Shown piece by piece: positions 1 to 15,100 of a stretch of 64,000 nt of DNA. Positions within the stretch are counted from its first letter, which is position 1; each line of letters starts with the position of its first letter. The stretch covers positions 838,501 through 902,500 of the forward strand of contig JBBPUQ010000007.1 in NCBI GenBank assembly GCA_038501195.1, written 5' to 3'. Source of the stretch: Nemania diffusa. Taxonomy: Eukaryota; Ascomycota; Sordariomycetes; Xylariales; Xylariaceae. The notes below the pieces were generated by a model. That model saw only the letters and a program-made list of their open reading frames with translations. It ran no database searches and was not told where the DNA came from. Both the position numbers and the translations under genes were made by a program.

Positions 1-959
1 TTATAAAGTAATTAGTTATATTTTATTTTTATTAATTAATTTTAATTATATATATTGTTAAATTTATTATTATTAATTTTTTCTTTTTTTTTTAAAATAT
101 TTTAAAAATATTTTATTAGTATTACTTTTGCTACTTTTTTATATTTATATTTTTATTACTATTTTTTTAATTATTATTATTATATTTTTATTATTATATT
201 TATATAATAATATATATACAATAGTTTATTTATATAATGTTTTTAAAATTAAATTTTTTATTTTTAAAGTTAGTTTTTTTAAATTAGTTATTTTTATATT
301 TAATAATTTAGAACTAATTAATTTTAAAGCTAATATTTTTTAAGTTAATTTTATTTATTTTATAATTAAAAAAAACAATAAAACTTTAAATTAAAAATTA
401 TTAAAACTAAAATTTATATTTTTAAAAAAAGTTTATTTATAAAACATTAATGATTAATTAATTTTTTTATATTTAAAAAAATAATTGTTTTTTATATTTT
501 ACTAGTTTTATTTATTTTTATTAGTTTATTTATTTTTATTAATTTATTTATTAATTTATATTTATAAATATAAATATTTAATAACTATAACAGTTGTTAC
601 TTTTTAAAGTTTAAATTTTTAATAATATTATATTTAAAAATATTTTTTTATTGTTTATAATATTAAATTTAAATTATAAAGCAATTAAAAAAGTACATTT
701 TATTTTATTTTATTTAGTTTATTTTTATTTATTAATTTTTAGTTTATTATATTATTTATTATTATTAATTATTTATATTAAAAAAATTTTATTATAACTA
801 GTTTTTTTTTAATTTTTGATTTAATTAATTAAAAACATTTATATATTTTTATAATTAACTTTGTTATTTTTATTATTAAAAATAACTTTTTTTTTTAATT
901 TTTAATTTTACTTTATTTTAAAACTTTTTATAATATTATAATAAATAAGTTTTAATGTA
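1..959. other. Very A+T-rich sequence without a recognisable gene
   Basis: This stretch is almost entirely A and T. The only long open frame (128-343) encodes an Ile/Phe/Leu/Tyr-rich string, as expected from random T-rich codons. I could not match it to any repeat family defined elsewhere in the window. It is probably heavily RIP-mutated repeat DNA, but that is inferred only from composition and neighbours. Confidence 0.6.
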
Positions 960-1191
<232 letters not shown>

Positions 1192-1465
1192 TAAATTTTA
1201 TAAGTTATATTTAATAAATTATTGTTTTAATAAAAAATATAATTAATATTTAAAAAAGCTTTATTAAAATAATAAATAAAGCTAAAACTAACAATATTTT
1301 ATTAATAATTTATAAAAAAAAAGTTATTTTATTTAATAAATTATATTTAATAGTTATTTTTATTTTTACTTTTGTTAATTTAATTAATAAATTTATTTAT
1401 ATATTAAAATTTAACATATTAAATATTTTTTATATTTATTAAACTTAAAAAGCTATTAAGTTATA

Positions 1466-1692
1466 TAATATAAACAAATATAAAAGTTTTAAAAAATAAG
1501 TTTTTTAAAACCACTTTGTATATATTTTAAACACTAGTTTTATTTAAGACTATTTCACATTAATAAATTAAATAAATAAAAAAAGCTTTTAAGCTTCTTT
1601 TTTTAACTTAACTTTGTAAGTTTATTTTTTTTAATTTATATTATATTTTTTACAAACTTAAATATAAACATTATTTATAATAAACTATATTA
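1466..1692 (+). repeat. LTR-C copy (solo or detached)
   Basis: It matches the other LTR-C copies at 5390, 8896, 16623 and 34734 along its length, starting with TAATATAAAC and ending near ATATTA. It is one of the less mutated copies: residual CCACTTTG and TTCACATT strings survive. The flanking pentamers (TTATA left, TTTTA right) differ at one position, so a target-site duplication is possible but unproven. No partner LTR in a sensible position was found. Confidence 0.7.
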
Positions 1693-2293
1693 TTTTATAA
1701 ATTAAAATATTATTAATAAAAAGTTTAAAAAGTTATTTTTAAACTTTTTAAAGTAGCAAATATTAACAAAATTAAAAAAAATATTTAAAACTTTTATTAA
1801 ACTATTAATTTATTTACAAAAAAAATACAATATTATAATATTATATAATATTTTATTTATTTATAAAGTTTAAAAAAATTTAAAAACTAAAATTAATAAA
1901 TTTTAAATTAAACTTTTCTTAAAAAACTTATTAATAAATTATTTTATTAATTAATTAAAATTTAATTATATATTAATATTTTTATTAATTTAGTTTTTAG
2001 TTTTAATTAAATTTATTAAAACTATTAATTAAAGCTATTATAAATTAAATATATATTTTTTATAAAAAAAAAAATATATTAAAATTACTAAATAAATATA
2101 AAGTTTATTTATTAATAGTTATATTAAATTTAATATATAAACTTAATTTTTTTAAACAATTTAGCTTGCTTTTTTATTATAATAATATTAAACTTAATAT
2201 TAATAAATTATTTAAAAAAAAATATATATAATAAGTTATTTTTTTATTTATTTATTAAAATAAATTAACAAACTTATTTTTAGCTTAAAAAAC
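1693..2293. other. A+T-rich spacer between two LTR-C copies
   Basis: No gene, no tandem repeat and no match to the other repeat families was recognised. It does not resemble the sequence just inside either LTR of the C element at 8896-16820, so I do not treat the flanking LTR-C copies as a pair. Confidence 0.5.
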
Positions 2294-2458
2294 TAATATA
2301 AATAAATATAAAAGTTTTAAAAAATAGGTTTTTTAAAACTACTTTATATATATTTTTAATATTAGTTTTATTTAAAATTATTTTATATCAATAAATTAAA
2401 TAAATAAAAAAAGCTTTTAAGTTTTTTTTTTAACTTAATTTTATAAATCTATTTTTTT
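2294..2458 (+). repeat. Truncated LTR-C, cut off by element A-1
   Basis: This is the first about 165 bp of LTR-C, starting TAATATAAAT. It stops abruptly where the terminal LTR of element A-1 begins at 2459. The missing right part of LTR-C is not found beyond the other end of A-1 (35399 onward). So this is not a clean insertion of A-1 into LTR-C. Confidence 0.75.
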
Positions 2459-2642
2459 TATTAAATTTAATATATATACTTTAATATTATATTAATTATT
2501 AACTTTAATTTAAAAAAATTATTTAATAAATTCTTTTTAATATATTATATAAACTATTTAATATTAGCTATATTGTTTATATAATTAATATATACTTTCT
2601 ATATATAAGTTTTAAATTTTTTAAAAAAGCTTAAATCTAATA
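2459..2642 (-). repeat. LTR-A, 3' LTR of A-1
   Basis: It is 184 bp, the same length as LTR-A at 57074 and 60133. On this strand it starts TATTAAATTT (mutated form of TGTTAGATTT) and ends AAATCTAATA. The sequence that follows (2643-2875) is the reverse complement of the end of the A-2 interior, which identifies this as the 3' LTR. Confidence 0.85.
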
Positions 2643-2875
2643 TATTTTCTTAAAAATAAATATTTTAATACTTTTTTTTATATTATATAATTGTTTTTAT
2701 AATTAATAATAAATATATTGATATATATAATAAATAATAAAGCTTTATAATATATAATATAAAGTTTAAAATATAGTATTAAATATATTATAATAAATAA
2801 ATAGTTTATATTATATAAATATATTGTTAAAAAAATAAATATATTATTGTTTAATTATTAAATAATTTATAATAT

Positions 2876-3075
2876 TATAAAAATTATAATATATAATATA
2901 AATATAGTTGTTTTATAAAATAATTATTAATTTTAAAACATAGTTATAATAAATTATTTTTATTTAAAAATTAATTTTATATATTATATTTTTTTAAATA
3001 TTAATTAATTAATATTTAATTTATATTTATTATATATATAATATAATATAATATAATAATAGCTGCTTTTTTATA
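2876..3075 (-). repeat. LTR-B of B-1
   Basis: It is 200 bp and matches the LTR-B copies at 22710, 30062 and 31993, with almost all C and G changed. The left flanking pentamer is AATAT; its partner was lost with the missing end of the element. Confidence 0.85.
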
Positions 3076-5389
3076 TATATATTTTTTTTAAAATATTAGT
3101 TTTTAATATTAATTAATATTATTAAATTTGTTATTATTAATTTATATATTTTTATATTTATAAAATTAATATTAATTTATTAATTATATTATATATATTA
3201 AATAAATATTTATTTATAAATATAAAAAATATTTTTATATTTTTATAAATAAATATTTAATTTTTATATTTTAATTAATTTATATATATATATATATATT
3301 TTTTTTATATATTTAATAAATTTTATAGTTATTTTTTAGTTTTTTTTTTTTTTTTTTTTATTAATTAATTATTTATTTTTATTTTTATTTTTATTTTTAT
3401 TTTTTTTTTATTTTTTTTTTATTTTTTATTTTGTATTATTTATTATAATATTATAAAAAAAAATTTATTAAAATTTATTTTTTTAATAAAAAATAAAACA
3501 AATAATATTTTAATTATAAAATATTTATTAAAAAAAATAATAATAATAAAAAATTTTAAATTTATAATATTATTAATATAAAACTTTATTTTTAATATAT
3601 TATTAAAATATATTTTAATTTTTAAATATATTGTTTATATATATTAGTTTTATTTAATAATAATAAATATATTTTATATATATATAATTATATAATTTAT
3701 TTTATAATAAATTATTTTTATAATTTATAATTATTTATTAATTTATATATTAAAATTTTTAATATTTTTTTTTTTTTTTTTTTTTTTAAATATTATTTAA
3801 AAATTTATTAAATTTTTTTTTAACTTTATTATATATATAAAAAATATTTTCTTTTATTATTAAATTAATATTATTTAAATAATTAATAAATATATTTTAT
3901 ATTAAAATTATTATATATATATTTTTAAAAAAGTTAATTTTATTTTATATAAAATAATTTAAAAAAAAAATATATTATTTTTATTATTTTTAATTTTAAA
4001 TATTTAATAATTATTTAAATTAAAACTATTATTATTTATTATATTTTAATTTTTAAATTAAAAATATTAATTATTAATTTATTAAATATTTTTTTTATAA
4101 TTTATATTTATTTAATAGTTTTTAATTATTTTTTTAATATTTTATTATTAATTAATTTATAATTAAAACAAAACTTAATATATTTTTATTATTATATAAT
4201 TAAAATATAATTAAAACTTTAATTTTTTTTTATTTTAATATTTGTTTTTATATTTTTAATATTAATTTTGTTATATTTATTAAAATAATTATTAATTAAT
4301 TAATAAAATATTATTATATAAAGTTTATTTAATTTTTTTATATAAATTTATTGTTTTAAAATAATATTAATATTAAAATTATTAAAATTAAAATAATTAT
4401 TTTATAAAATTTTTATTTTTATATTTTATAATATATTTTTAAATATAAATATATTAATTTAATTATTTAAATAATAATAATAAATTTATTTTATATATAT
4501 TTAATTATTAATATATTATTATTAATTAAATTTAATAGCTTTTTTTTTTTTTTTTTAATAATAATTTTTTTAAATTTTAATAAAATTTTATTTTAATTTA
4601 TATTATATTTAATTATTTCTAAAAATTTATTTATAAAATATTTAATATTTATTTATTAATTTATTATTAATTTTAAATTTTATTTTATTATAATTATTTT
4701 TATAAATTATTTTTTAATTATTTTATAATTTTATAATTTTTATTAATTTTTATTAATAGCTTTTTTTTTAATTTTTTTTTATTAATATTTAATATTTGTT
4801 TTTTTTTTTAATTTTTATATTAATAAAGTTTTTATTAATTTTTATTAATAAAATTTAATTTTTAATAATTTTTTAATTTTATTAAATAAATTAATTTTTT
4901 AATTAATTGTTTTTTTTTTATTATTTATATTATTTTCAATTTTAAATTAAATTATTTTATTTAATATATAATTTTTTTAGTTTTTATTTATATTTTATAA
5001 AAAAAACTTTTATATTAATTAAATTTTTTTTTAGTTTTTATATATTATATTTAATAAATTAACTTTTTTATTTTATTAATTATTTTAATATATTTTTATT
5101 TTTTTTATAATAAATTATATTTTTTATTATTTATTATTTTTTATTATTTATTAATTTAAAAAATATTAATTATTTTTTATTTTTTTAATATTTAATTTAT
5201 AGTTTTAAAAATAATATAAAAAATATATTATATATGTTTAAATATTATAAAAATAATTTTATTTAATATATTTATAACTTTATTTTTTTTATAACTTTTA
5301 TTTTAATATATATAAAAATTAATTTTTAATTATATTTAAATTAAAAATAAATTATAAATAATTTAACTATTTTTTTTATTTTATATTTT

Positions 5390-5614
5390 TAATATAAATA
5401 AATATTAAAGTTGTAAATAATAGATTTTTTAAAACTATTTTATATATATTTTTAACATTAGTTTTATTTAAAACTACTTTATATCAATAAATTAAATAAA
5501 TAAAAAAAGCTTTTAAATTTTTTTTTTAACTTAATTTTATAAATTTATTTTTTTTAAATTATATTATATTTTTATAAACTTAAATATAAATATTATTTAT
5601 AATAAACTTTATTA
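5390..5614 (+). repeat. Solo LTR-C inside B-1 with 5-bp target duplication
   Basis: It is 225 bp, starting TAATATAAAT and ending ACTTTATTA (presumed original ends TGATA and TATCA). The flanks ATTTT (5385-5389) and ATTTT (5615-5619) are identical, and B-2 has no such insertion at the equivalent place near 25310. This is the product expected when the two LTRs of an element recombine and the interior is lost. Confidence 0.88.
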
Positions 5615-5714
5615 ATTTTTTATTACTTTTTTTTATTATAGTTTTTTTTAATTATTTTTATAGTTTTAATTTAATATTTATTAAATATTTTTTAAATAAT
5701 TATAATTTATTATG

Positions 5715-5750
<36 letters not shown>

Positions 5751-8700
5751 ATAGTTTTTTTAAAACAAATTTTATAATTTTAAAATAATAACTATATAAA
5801 ATTTTAAAAAATAAATATTTAATAATAATATATATATTATTATTATATATAAATTTTATTTTTTAAAATATTTTAAATTATATATTTAATTTTTAAATAA
5901 TATATATTTTTTAAAATTTTTATAATAAATATAAATAATAGTATTTTTATAAAATAATTAATAATTATTACAATTATATTATATTTAATTTTATTAGTTT
6001 TAATATATAAAAATAATTTTATAATAAAGTTTAAATTAATTTTTTAAAATAATTAATTTAATTAAAGCAGTATTTATAAGTTTTTATAAAATTTATATTT
6101 AAATTATTTAATTTTATTATATATTTATATATGTTTTATTTTAGTTTTTTTTAATAAAACTTTGATTAAAATAATTTAACTATTTTGTTTTTTTTTATAT
6201 AACTTATTAAAATAAAGCTTTTTAATTTAAAAATATAAAATAATTTTTAAATAAAAATATTTAATTATTATTTATATAATAATTTCTTTTAGTTGTAATA
6301 TATTAGTAAATAATTTTAATAAATATTATAATATTTAAGTTTTTAATTTATAATTTTTTAATTATATTATAAAACTTTTTTAAAATATATAATTAAAATA
6401 TTGTTATATTTTTAATTAATTTTTTAATTATACAATATAAAATATATTAATTATAAATAATAGTTTTAATAATATATTTTTATAATATAAATATAAATTA
6501 ATTAATATTTATTTAAATTAATTTAATAACTATTAATATATAAATTATTATAATTATATATATTTAATAAATAAAATATTTATAATTATATTTTTTATAT
6601 TATATTTTTAAAAAATTATTTATAATTATATAATAAAAATATAACTTTTTATAAATAATTAAATTTATTATTTAATTTATAATTATTAAAAATTTAATTA
6701 AATAATATTTAATTAATATTTTTTAAAAAATTTAAATTAATTGTTTTAATATTTTTGTTTTTTTTTATATATAATATTATAATTATAATTTATTAAATTT
6801 ATATAAATAAATTATTTATAAATTGTAGTTTTTTTTATAATATTAAAATTATATTTTTATATTAAATTTTATTTATTATATAATTAAGTTTTTTTAATAA
6901 ATTATTTATAAAATTAATAATTTTTAATTAATATTAATTTTTAAAATTAAATTAAATTAATTTATATATATATTATATTAATTAAATATAAAAGTTTTAT
7001 ATAAAAAAGTTAATTATATTTTAAAATATTATATAATTAATTTATATTATAAAAATATATATAGCTTTTTTTAAATATTATTTTTAATATTTATAGCTTT
7101 TTTTATAATTAATAATTTTTATTAATTTATAATTTATTTTATTTTTATATTTATAAATTTATATAATTAATAAATAATTAATTATTATTTTATTTTATAT
7201 AATTAAAATAATATATTTAATATTTTTTTTATTAATATATTAATTTTAATTTATATTTTTGATTAATTATTTTAATATTATAATATTATTATATTTATAA
7301 CTATTTTATTAATTATTTAAAATGCTTTTTTTATTTTTTAAATTTATTTAAATATAACTTAATTTATGTTTATATATTTTTTTTAATAATATTATAATAA
7401 ATGTTATTATTTATAAATATTTTATAATAAATTTTTAATAATAATTTATAATATTAAAAAATATTTATATATTATATATTAATTTAAATATTTTTTATTT
7501 TTTAATTATATTTATTTATTTATTATTTATTTTAATATTTTTAATATTTATAACAAATTTAAAAACAAGAAAAAATTTAAAACAATTATATTTTAATAGT
7601 TTTATAAATAATTAATACTGTTTTAAATATTTATAAATTAAATAAAAATAAATTTTATGTTTTTTTTTTATATTAAAAAAACTAATAATATTATTTAAAT
7701 AAATTATATAAATATAATTTATTAATTTTATTAAAGTTTTATATATATAAATTTAAAATATTATTAAAATATTAATTAATTTAAATAATATTATTATATA
7801 TTTAATATAATTATAATATATTTAAAAAATAATTTTTTATTTATTATTAAATTAAATTTAAATTTAATAATAAAATTTTTTTAAATTTAATTTAAAAAAT
7901 ATATTTATAAATTTTAAATAGTTTATAATTTTTAAAATTAAAAATTAAAAATTTTTAATTTTTATAATAATTTTATTTAATTTTTTATAATTTATATATA
8001 GCTATATTATATTGTTTTTTTTTTTAAATATAAATAATATAAATATTTTTATATTTATTTTTAAATATTAACTTTTTTTTTAAATATTAATTTTTTATTT
8101 AATATTTTTTAAATATTTTTTATTAAATTTTTATAATAAAATATATAAATTTAAAAAATATTTTTATTTTTTTTATTAAATTAATTATATATTTTATTTT
8201 ATTTAAAATTAATAATTTTTTTATATTTTATTTAAAATATTATAATAAATTGATTTGTTTTAATTAAATTTTATTATTAATTTTTTTTAAAAAAAAGTTT
8301 TTTTTTTAGTTTTATATTTATAAAGTTTATAATAAAAGTATTTTTATTTTTAATTATTATTTTAATAAACTTTTTAAAGTTTATTTTTTTAAACTTTTTA
8401 AAATATTATTAATTTAATATAATATTTAAAATAATTTTTAATTATTTTATATTTAATTTTTATAATATAAATTTAAATATTAATTAATTATATTTAATAA
8501 TAAAAAATATTTATATAAAAAATTTATAAATATTTTTAATATTAATTATTTTTAATATTATTTTATAAATTTTTTAATAATGTAAAATTTTATTATTAAA
8601 ATTTAATAAATATAAAATTAATATATAAATTAATTAAAACTTTTTTTATATTAAATTTTTATAAATAATATTTATTTATATTTTTATATTTATATTTATT

Positions 8701-8895
8701 ATTATTTATTTTTATAATTTTTTATTATATAATTTAAAAATAATTAAAATTTTAAATAGTTTATATATATTAAATATTTAAAAGTTTTTAATTAAAATAA
8801 ATTAAATATATTGTTTTATTTTAATTTATTTTTTTAGTTTTTTTTTACTATTAAATCAAATAGTTTTAATATTTTATATTTTTTTAAAATATTTT

Positions 8896-9120
8896 TAATA
8901 TAAATAAATATAAAAATTTTAAAAAATAAATTTTTTAAAATTATTTTATATATATTTTTAATATTAGTTTTATTTAAAACTATTTTATATTATTAAATTA
9001 AATAAATAAAAAAAACTATTAGTTTTTTTGTTTTAATTTAATTTTATAAGTTTATTTTTTTAATTTATATTATATTTTTATAAATTTAAATATTAATATT
9101 ATTTATAATAAACTTTATTA
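8896..9120 (+). repeat. LTR-C, left LTR of the C element
   Basis: It is 225 bp, starting TAATATAAAT and ending ACTTTATTA, in the same orientation as the other LTR-C copies. It is preceded by ATTTT at 8891-8895 in B-1 sequence. Confidence 0.85.
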
Positions 9121-12100
9121 AATAATATAATAAATTTCATAATTAAATAATTTTATATTTTTAATTTTTTTTTATTAATAAATTATATATTATTTAAAAT
9201 ATTTCATTTAAATTATATCTTTATTATTTAAATATTTTAACTTTAATATATATATTATAATAAAGTTTTTTATTTTTTTAAATAATATATATATTTTTAA
9301 TATTATATTATTTTATTTAAATTAAATTTTTATTATTTAAATATAATAATTAATTAAATTTAACAAGTTTTTTATTTTAAATAATTAATTATTATTAAAG
9401 TTTTTATAAATTAATATAAAAAATTTTATATTATTTTTATATTTTTATATTTTTATTTTTTTATATTTTTATATATTAAAACAATTATATTAATTTTTTA
9501 TAACTATTTTTAATTATAATTAATATTTATATTATTTTTAATTAATAATTTTTTAAATATTAGTTTATTTTATATTCAAATAATAATAATTATATTAAAA
9601 TTTTATTATATATTATTAAATTTAATTTTATTACTTTTTTTTTATTTTTTTTTATATATTTGAAGTTATAATATATTTGCTTTATTAATTAAATAATTTT
9701 TTATGATTTATTAATTTATATATATATATTTATTTAATTAATAGTTAATAATTAAATATTTTATAAAGCTTGTTTATTTATATTATATTTTATATTTTTA
9801 AAAAGTACTTTTGTTTTATTTTTTTATTATATTAATATAACTATTTAATTATTTTAATTATTTTATTATTTTATTTTGTTATATTTTAGTTATATATATT
9901 AAATAATAATATAAAAAAATATATTTATAAAAAAAAAACAAAAGCTTTTTTATAATTAAAAAGTTTTATTTATTTGTTACTATTAAAAATTTTATATTAA
10001 AATTAATTAAATTTAATATAATAAAACTTTTATAATAATTTAATTTTTAATTATAACTAAAACTTTATAATAATATTACTTTAATATTTTAAAATTTTTA
10101 AAAGTTTTAATTTTTATATATATAGCTATATATAAAACAAAAATTATAAATTATAAACAATATATTATTTAATTTTAAAATAAATCAATATATAAATATT
10201 AAAATAAAAACAATATTTTAAAAATTTAATAATTAAAAAAACAAAAACTATAAAATAAATAAAATATTTAATATAATATATAAATATATAATATATTAAA
10301 AAATATTTTTATTTTATAAAATATAATAAATATAATAATAAATAATATATAAATAATAATATTAAAATTTAGAAATTAATAATAAATAATTATAAATTTT
10401 ATAAATATTGTTATAATAATAACTAAATTAATTTTTAAAATATTAATATTAATTATAAATTATAACAGTTTTATTAATTGTTTTAATTATATTTATTATA
10501 GTTTTATTAATTTATATTTATTGTTTATATTTAAATAATTTTTATTTTTATTTATAAATAAATTTTATAAAAAAATAAACTTTTTATTATAAAAAATATT
10601 TTATTATTACTTTTTATATTAAAAATAAATATAAAAAAAACTTATAATTATATAAATATTAAAAAAACATTTTTTTAAAACTTTATTAATATTAATAGTA
10701 AAGTTTATTAATTTAACAATAGTTATTATAAATATATTTATATAATATATATTTATAATATTAAATAATATATTTTTTTTAATTATAACTATTTTATTTA
10801 TTTAATTTAATATTAAATTATAATTATTTATAAAAAAAGTATTTAATAAATTATATAAAAATATTTTATATAATAGTTTATTATAATATTTTATTATATA
10901 TTAATATTAGTTTTAATTTTTAATTTATAGTTATAAATATTAATATTATTAAATATTTAAATTTTAATATAAATTATTTAAAACTTTTAATTTTAAAAAA
11001 GAATTTTAATAATAATAATAAAAACAATAATAATAACAATAATAATTTATTAAATTATAACTTTATTAATAATAAAAACAATATATTATTTTTTTTATTT
11101 ATATAACTTTTTAGTTTTATAAAAAAAATATTAATTTTATAGTTTAATAAATAAAATAATACTTTTAATTTTATTAATATTAATTTTTAATATTAATATT
11201 GTTTTAAATAAATAAATATTAATTAATTTAAATTTAATTATAAAAATTATAATAATATTAATATAGTTGTTAATAATAATAAATTAATTTTTATTAATAT
11301 ATATTATTTTATTAAATAATTTAATTTTTTTATAAAAAATTTAAAATTAGTTAAAAACAATATTTATTAAATTTTAGCTTTATAATAAACTTTTTTAATT
11401 AAATTAATACTTTTATAATAAATTATTAAATTAATTATAAAAATTATAATAAATTTTTAAGTTTAAAAATTAAATATATTATTAAAAAAATTAATTAATT
11501 AATTTTTAATATAATTTATAATAATAACTATAAAGTTTAATTAAAATATTTTTATATTATAAAATATATTATATAATAAAATAGAAATAATATATTTTAT
11601 TTAAAAAAAGCTATAATATATTAAAATAATAAAAACTTTTAATAAAAGTAATAATAATTAATATAAAATTATAATAGTTATTTATATATATATAAATTTA
11701 AATATTAAAAACTATTTATATTTTTTTAAAAATAATAATATATTAATAAAATATATATTATATATTGTTAAAAGAAAACTTTTAATTATAATAATAATTA
11801 TTTAAAAAGTTTTTTTTTATTAATATAATTATTAAAAAAACAAATAAAATAATAAAAATTAAACATTTTTTTAATTATAATATAAAAATAATAAACTTTT
11901 ATAAAAAAAAAAAAGTTTTAAATATAAAAATAGTTATAATAAGTTTTAAAATAAATATTAAAAAAAAAAAAAAACAAATTAAGTTTATATAATATAAAAA
12001 AAAAAGCTTTAATTTTTTTATTAAATTTTTTATTTTTAAACTTAAATTTATATTATAAAATATTTATTATAATTAATTATAATATTATATATAAATATTA

Positions 12101-15100
12101 TAAATAAATATTATAATAAAACTTTTAATTTAATTAAAAATTATAATTAATATATATAAAAATATATTAAAAAACTTTTTAAATAAATAATATATATATT
12201 ATTTATATATTTAATTATATATATATATAAATAATATTATATATTGTTTTTAATAAAAAATAATTTGTTTTATTATTTAAAAGTTTACATTAAATAATTA
12301 AATTTTTTATTTATTTAAAACGCTATTTTTTTATATTTAATTATATAAAAAAAAAAATTTATTATTTTTAAATTATAATATACTTTTTTATAGCTTTATA
12401 AATTTAAAATAATATATTAATTTATTAATAATATATTTTAATATTTTATAATTATTATTTAAAAAAGAATTAATAAAAATAATTATATAATTTATTTAAA
12501 TATAAAAATAAATTATATTTTTATTATTAAAAATCTATTTAATTAATTTAAATATATTATTAAAATAAAAAATAACAAATTTAAAAATATATTATATAAA
12601 ATAAGTTAAATTTATGTTTTATTTATTAAAATATAATAAATATAAATTTTTAAAACTAATAAATATTAAAAAGTTAAATTAAATATTAAATTATATTATT
12701 AAATTAATTTTATTATTTAAAAATAAATTTTTAAATTTTTATAAAATTAAGATTAATTATTATATTAATATAATAATTTTTATTAATATATTTAATTTGA
12801 AATTTTTTTTTTAAATATATTTACAAATATATTTATATATATATATAATTATTTTAATATAAAAAATATTATTTATATTAAATTTATTAATATAAATATT
12901 TAAAATTTATAAATTTTTATTATTAAATAAAAACTTTATATTTAAATTAATTTAAAAAAATAATATAACAATATTAATTAATTTTATTATTTTTAAATTA
13001 AAATTGTTTTTAAAAAAATATAAATTAATATAATTTAAAAATAACAATATATAAATTAAAATATTAAAAATATATAAAAAAAGTATTTTAAAGTTATAAT
13101 AATAGCTATAAAATTAATAATAGTTAAAATTATTATATTTTAAATATTTATTAATTAAAAATTAATTTTAGTTATAATTAATATAAAAAATATAAATATA
13201 AATATTATTAAAACAAATATTTATATTTTTAATAATTTTAAATTAATTAATATTTATTATATAAAGTAGTTATTAATTAAAACTTTTATTATTATAATTA
13301 TAATATTAAATATATATTTAATTAATTTTAATGTTATATTAAATATTAAAAATATATTAATATTAATTAATATATTAAAATTATATAAACTTTTTTTTAT
13401 AAATTTTATTAATAATATAATTTATAATATAATATAAGTTGTTATAAATAAATACTTATTAAATATATTTTTTTTATTAAAAAAAACTAAAATAAAAAAG
13501 CTTAAATTTAAAATTTTAAAAATAACTTTTATTGTAAAAATTAAAAAGTTTTTTTTAAAAAAAAAAGTTAAAATATTAAATAAATAGTTTATTTATATAA
13601 ATAATAATATTATAATTAAAAAAACTTTATAAGTATTAAAAAATATAGTTAAAATTTTAAAAAATTAAAATATTATTAATAGTTTAAAAAAAAACTAAAT
13701 ATAAATTTTATTAATAAATAATTAATAAAATATAAAACTAAATTTATATATATATATTTTTAACATTTAAAATTAAAAAATAATAAATATTATTTTTAAT
13801 TAACTTAATAAAAAAAGTTATATAAAATAAATAAATAAACTATTTTTTTTTATTTAGTTTATTTTTATAATTTAAATATAAAAAAAAAAAAAATTATTTT
13901 ATTAATTTAATATAAAAAATATATTATAATAATTAATATTATATTATTTTTTTATTAATTTAAAGTTTATTTAAAATATTATAATAAATTTATTATAATT
14001 AATTTTAAAAAATTAAAATAATTTATTATAATTTTAAAAATTTTTTAAAGTTTTTTTATTTATATTTAAAAATTTATAAATAAATTGTTATAATTATTTT
14101 AAAACTTTTATTATATTTTTATTAATAATATTATAATTTTTTTAATAATTAAAATTAAATATTTATTATATTTATAAAATATATTTATATTATTTTAAAA
14201 AAAAAACAAATTATTATTATTTAAAAAATTATTTATTATATATATTTTTTTATAAAACTTTTAAAATTTTAAATAAATATTTTTAATATATTTATAATTA
14301 AAACAAAACTAGTTATTTTTTAAAACTTTAAATTTTTAAATTAATTAAAAGTTTTAAAATAATATTTAAATAATAATAAATTTTAATATATTTTATTTTT
14401 TTATTATATTTAATATATAAAATTATTATAAAAAAACAATTAAATTATTAAATTAAAAATATTAAATATATTATAAATTAACATTTTTTAAATTTATAAA
14501 AATAAAACTAAAATTTTATAAAATAATATAAATATTAATTTATAATAATATAATATTATATTATTATAACTTAGTTAAAATTTTATTTATATAAATAAAT
14601 ATATTTTTTAAACAAAAGTTTAATATTATAATATTTTATTTTATAAATAAATATATATAAAAATTTAATTTAATTATATTTTTTAATTGTTTTATATTTT
14701 AATTAAAAATATATTAAAATTTTTTAAAAATAAAAATAATTTATATTATATAAATATATAAATATTTAAAAATTATAATAAAAATATTATATAATTTAAT
14801 AATTATATTTATAAATTATTATTTTATTAAAAATATTTTAAATTAAATTAATGTAAATATAAATTTAATAAATTATTTTAATAAATATTTAATAAATATA
14901 TAAATTTATTTATTATTATATAAATTATAAATATATTATTTATTTAAATGTTTTAATTTTATTTTTAATATATTAAATTAATTTAATAAATATTAAAAAT
15001 AAAATTTAATAATTTATTAAAAATTTAATTTTTAATTAAATATAATTTATAATATTTAAAATAATTATAAATAAAAAAGTTAAATTTAAATTTATAATTA

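Larger units (their letters stand above)
2876..8895 (-). mobile_element. Element B-1, truncated LTR retrotransposon
   Basis: It begins with a 200-bp LTR-B (2876-3075) and its interior runs parallel to B-2 (22910 to about 28880). The left flank 2643-2875 is A-1 sequence, so B-1 was inserted into A-1. It stops at the C element at 8896; the last about 1.4 kb of the B sequence and the second LTR are missing. Relative to B-2 and B-3 it also lacks about 0.2 kb near 5930. It carries a solo LTR-C at 5390. It is more mutated than B-2: the B-2 patch with GCAGCGC appears here as TAATATA. Strand is assigned from the purine tract next to the LTR in B-2 and B-3. Confidence 0.8.

Noticed and set aside
128..343. 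Open frame of 71 residues, and similar ones at 19886-20137 (minus) and 46262-46474 (minus)
   Set aside because: They consist almost only of Ile, Phe, Leu, Tyr, Asn and Lys, as random A+T codons give; they lie in repeat interiors and have no domain.
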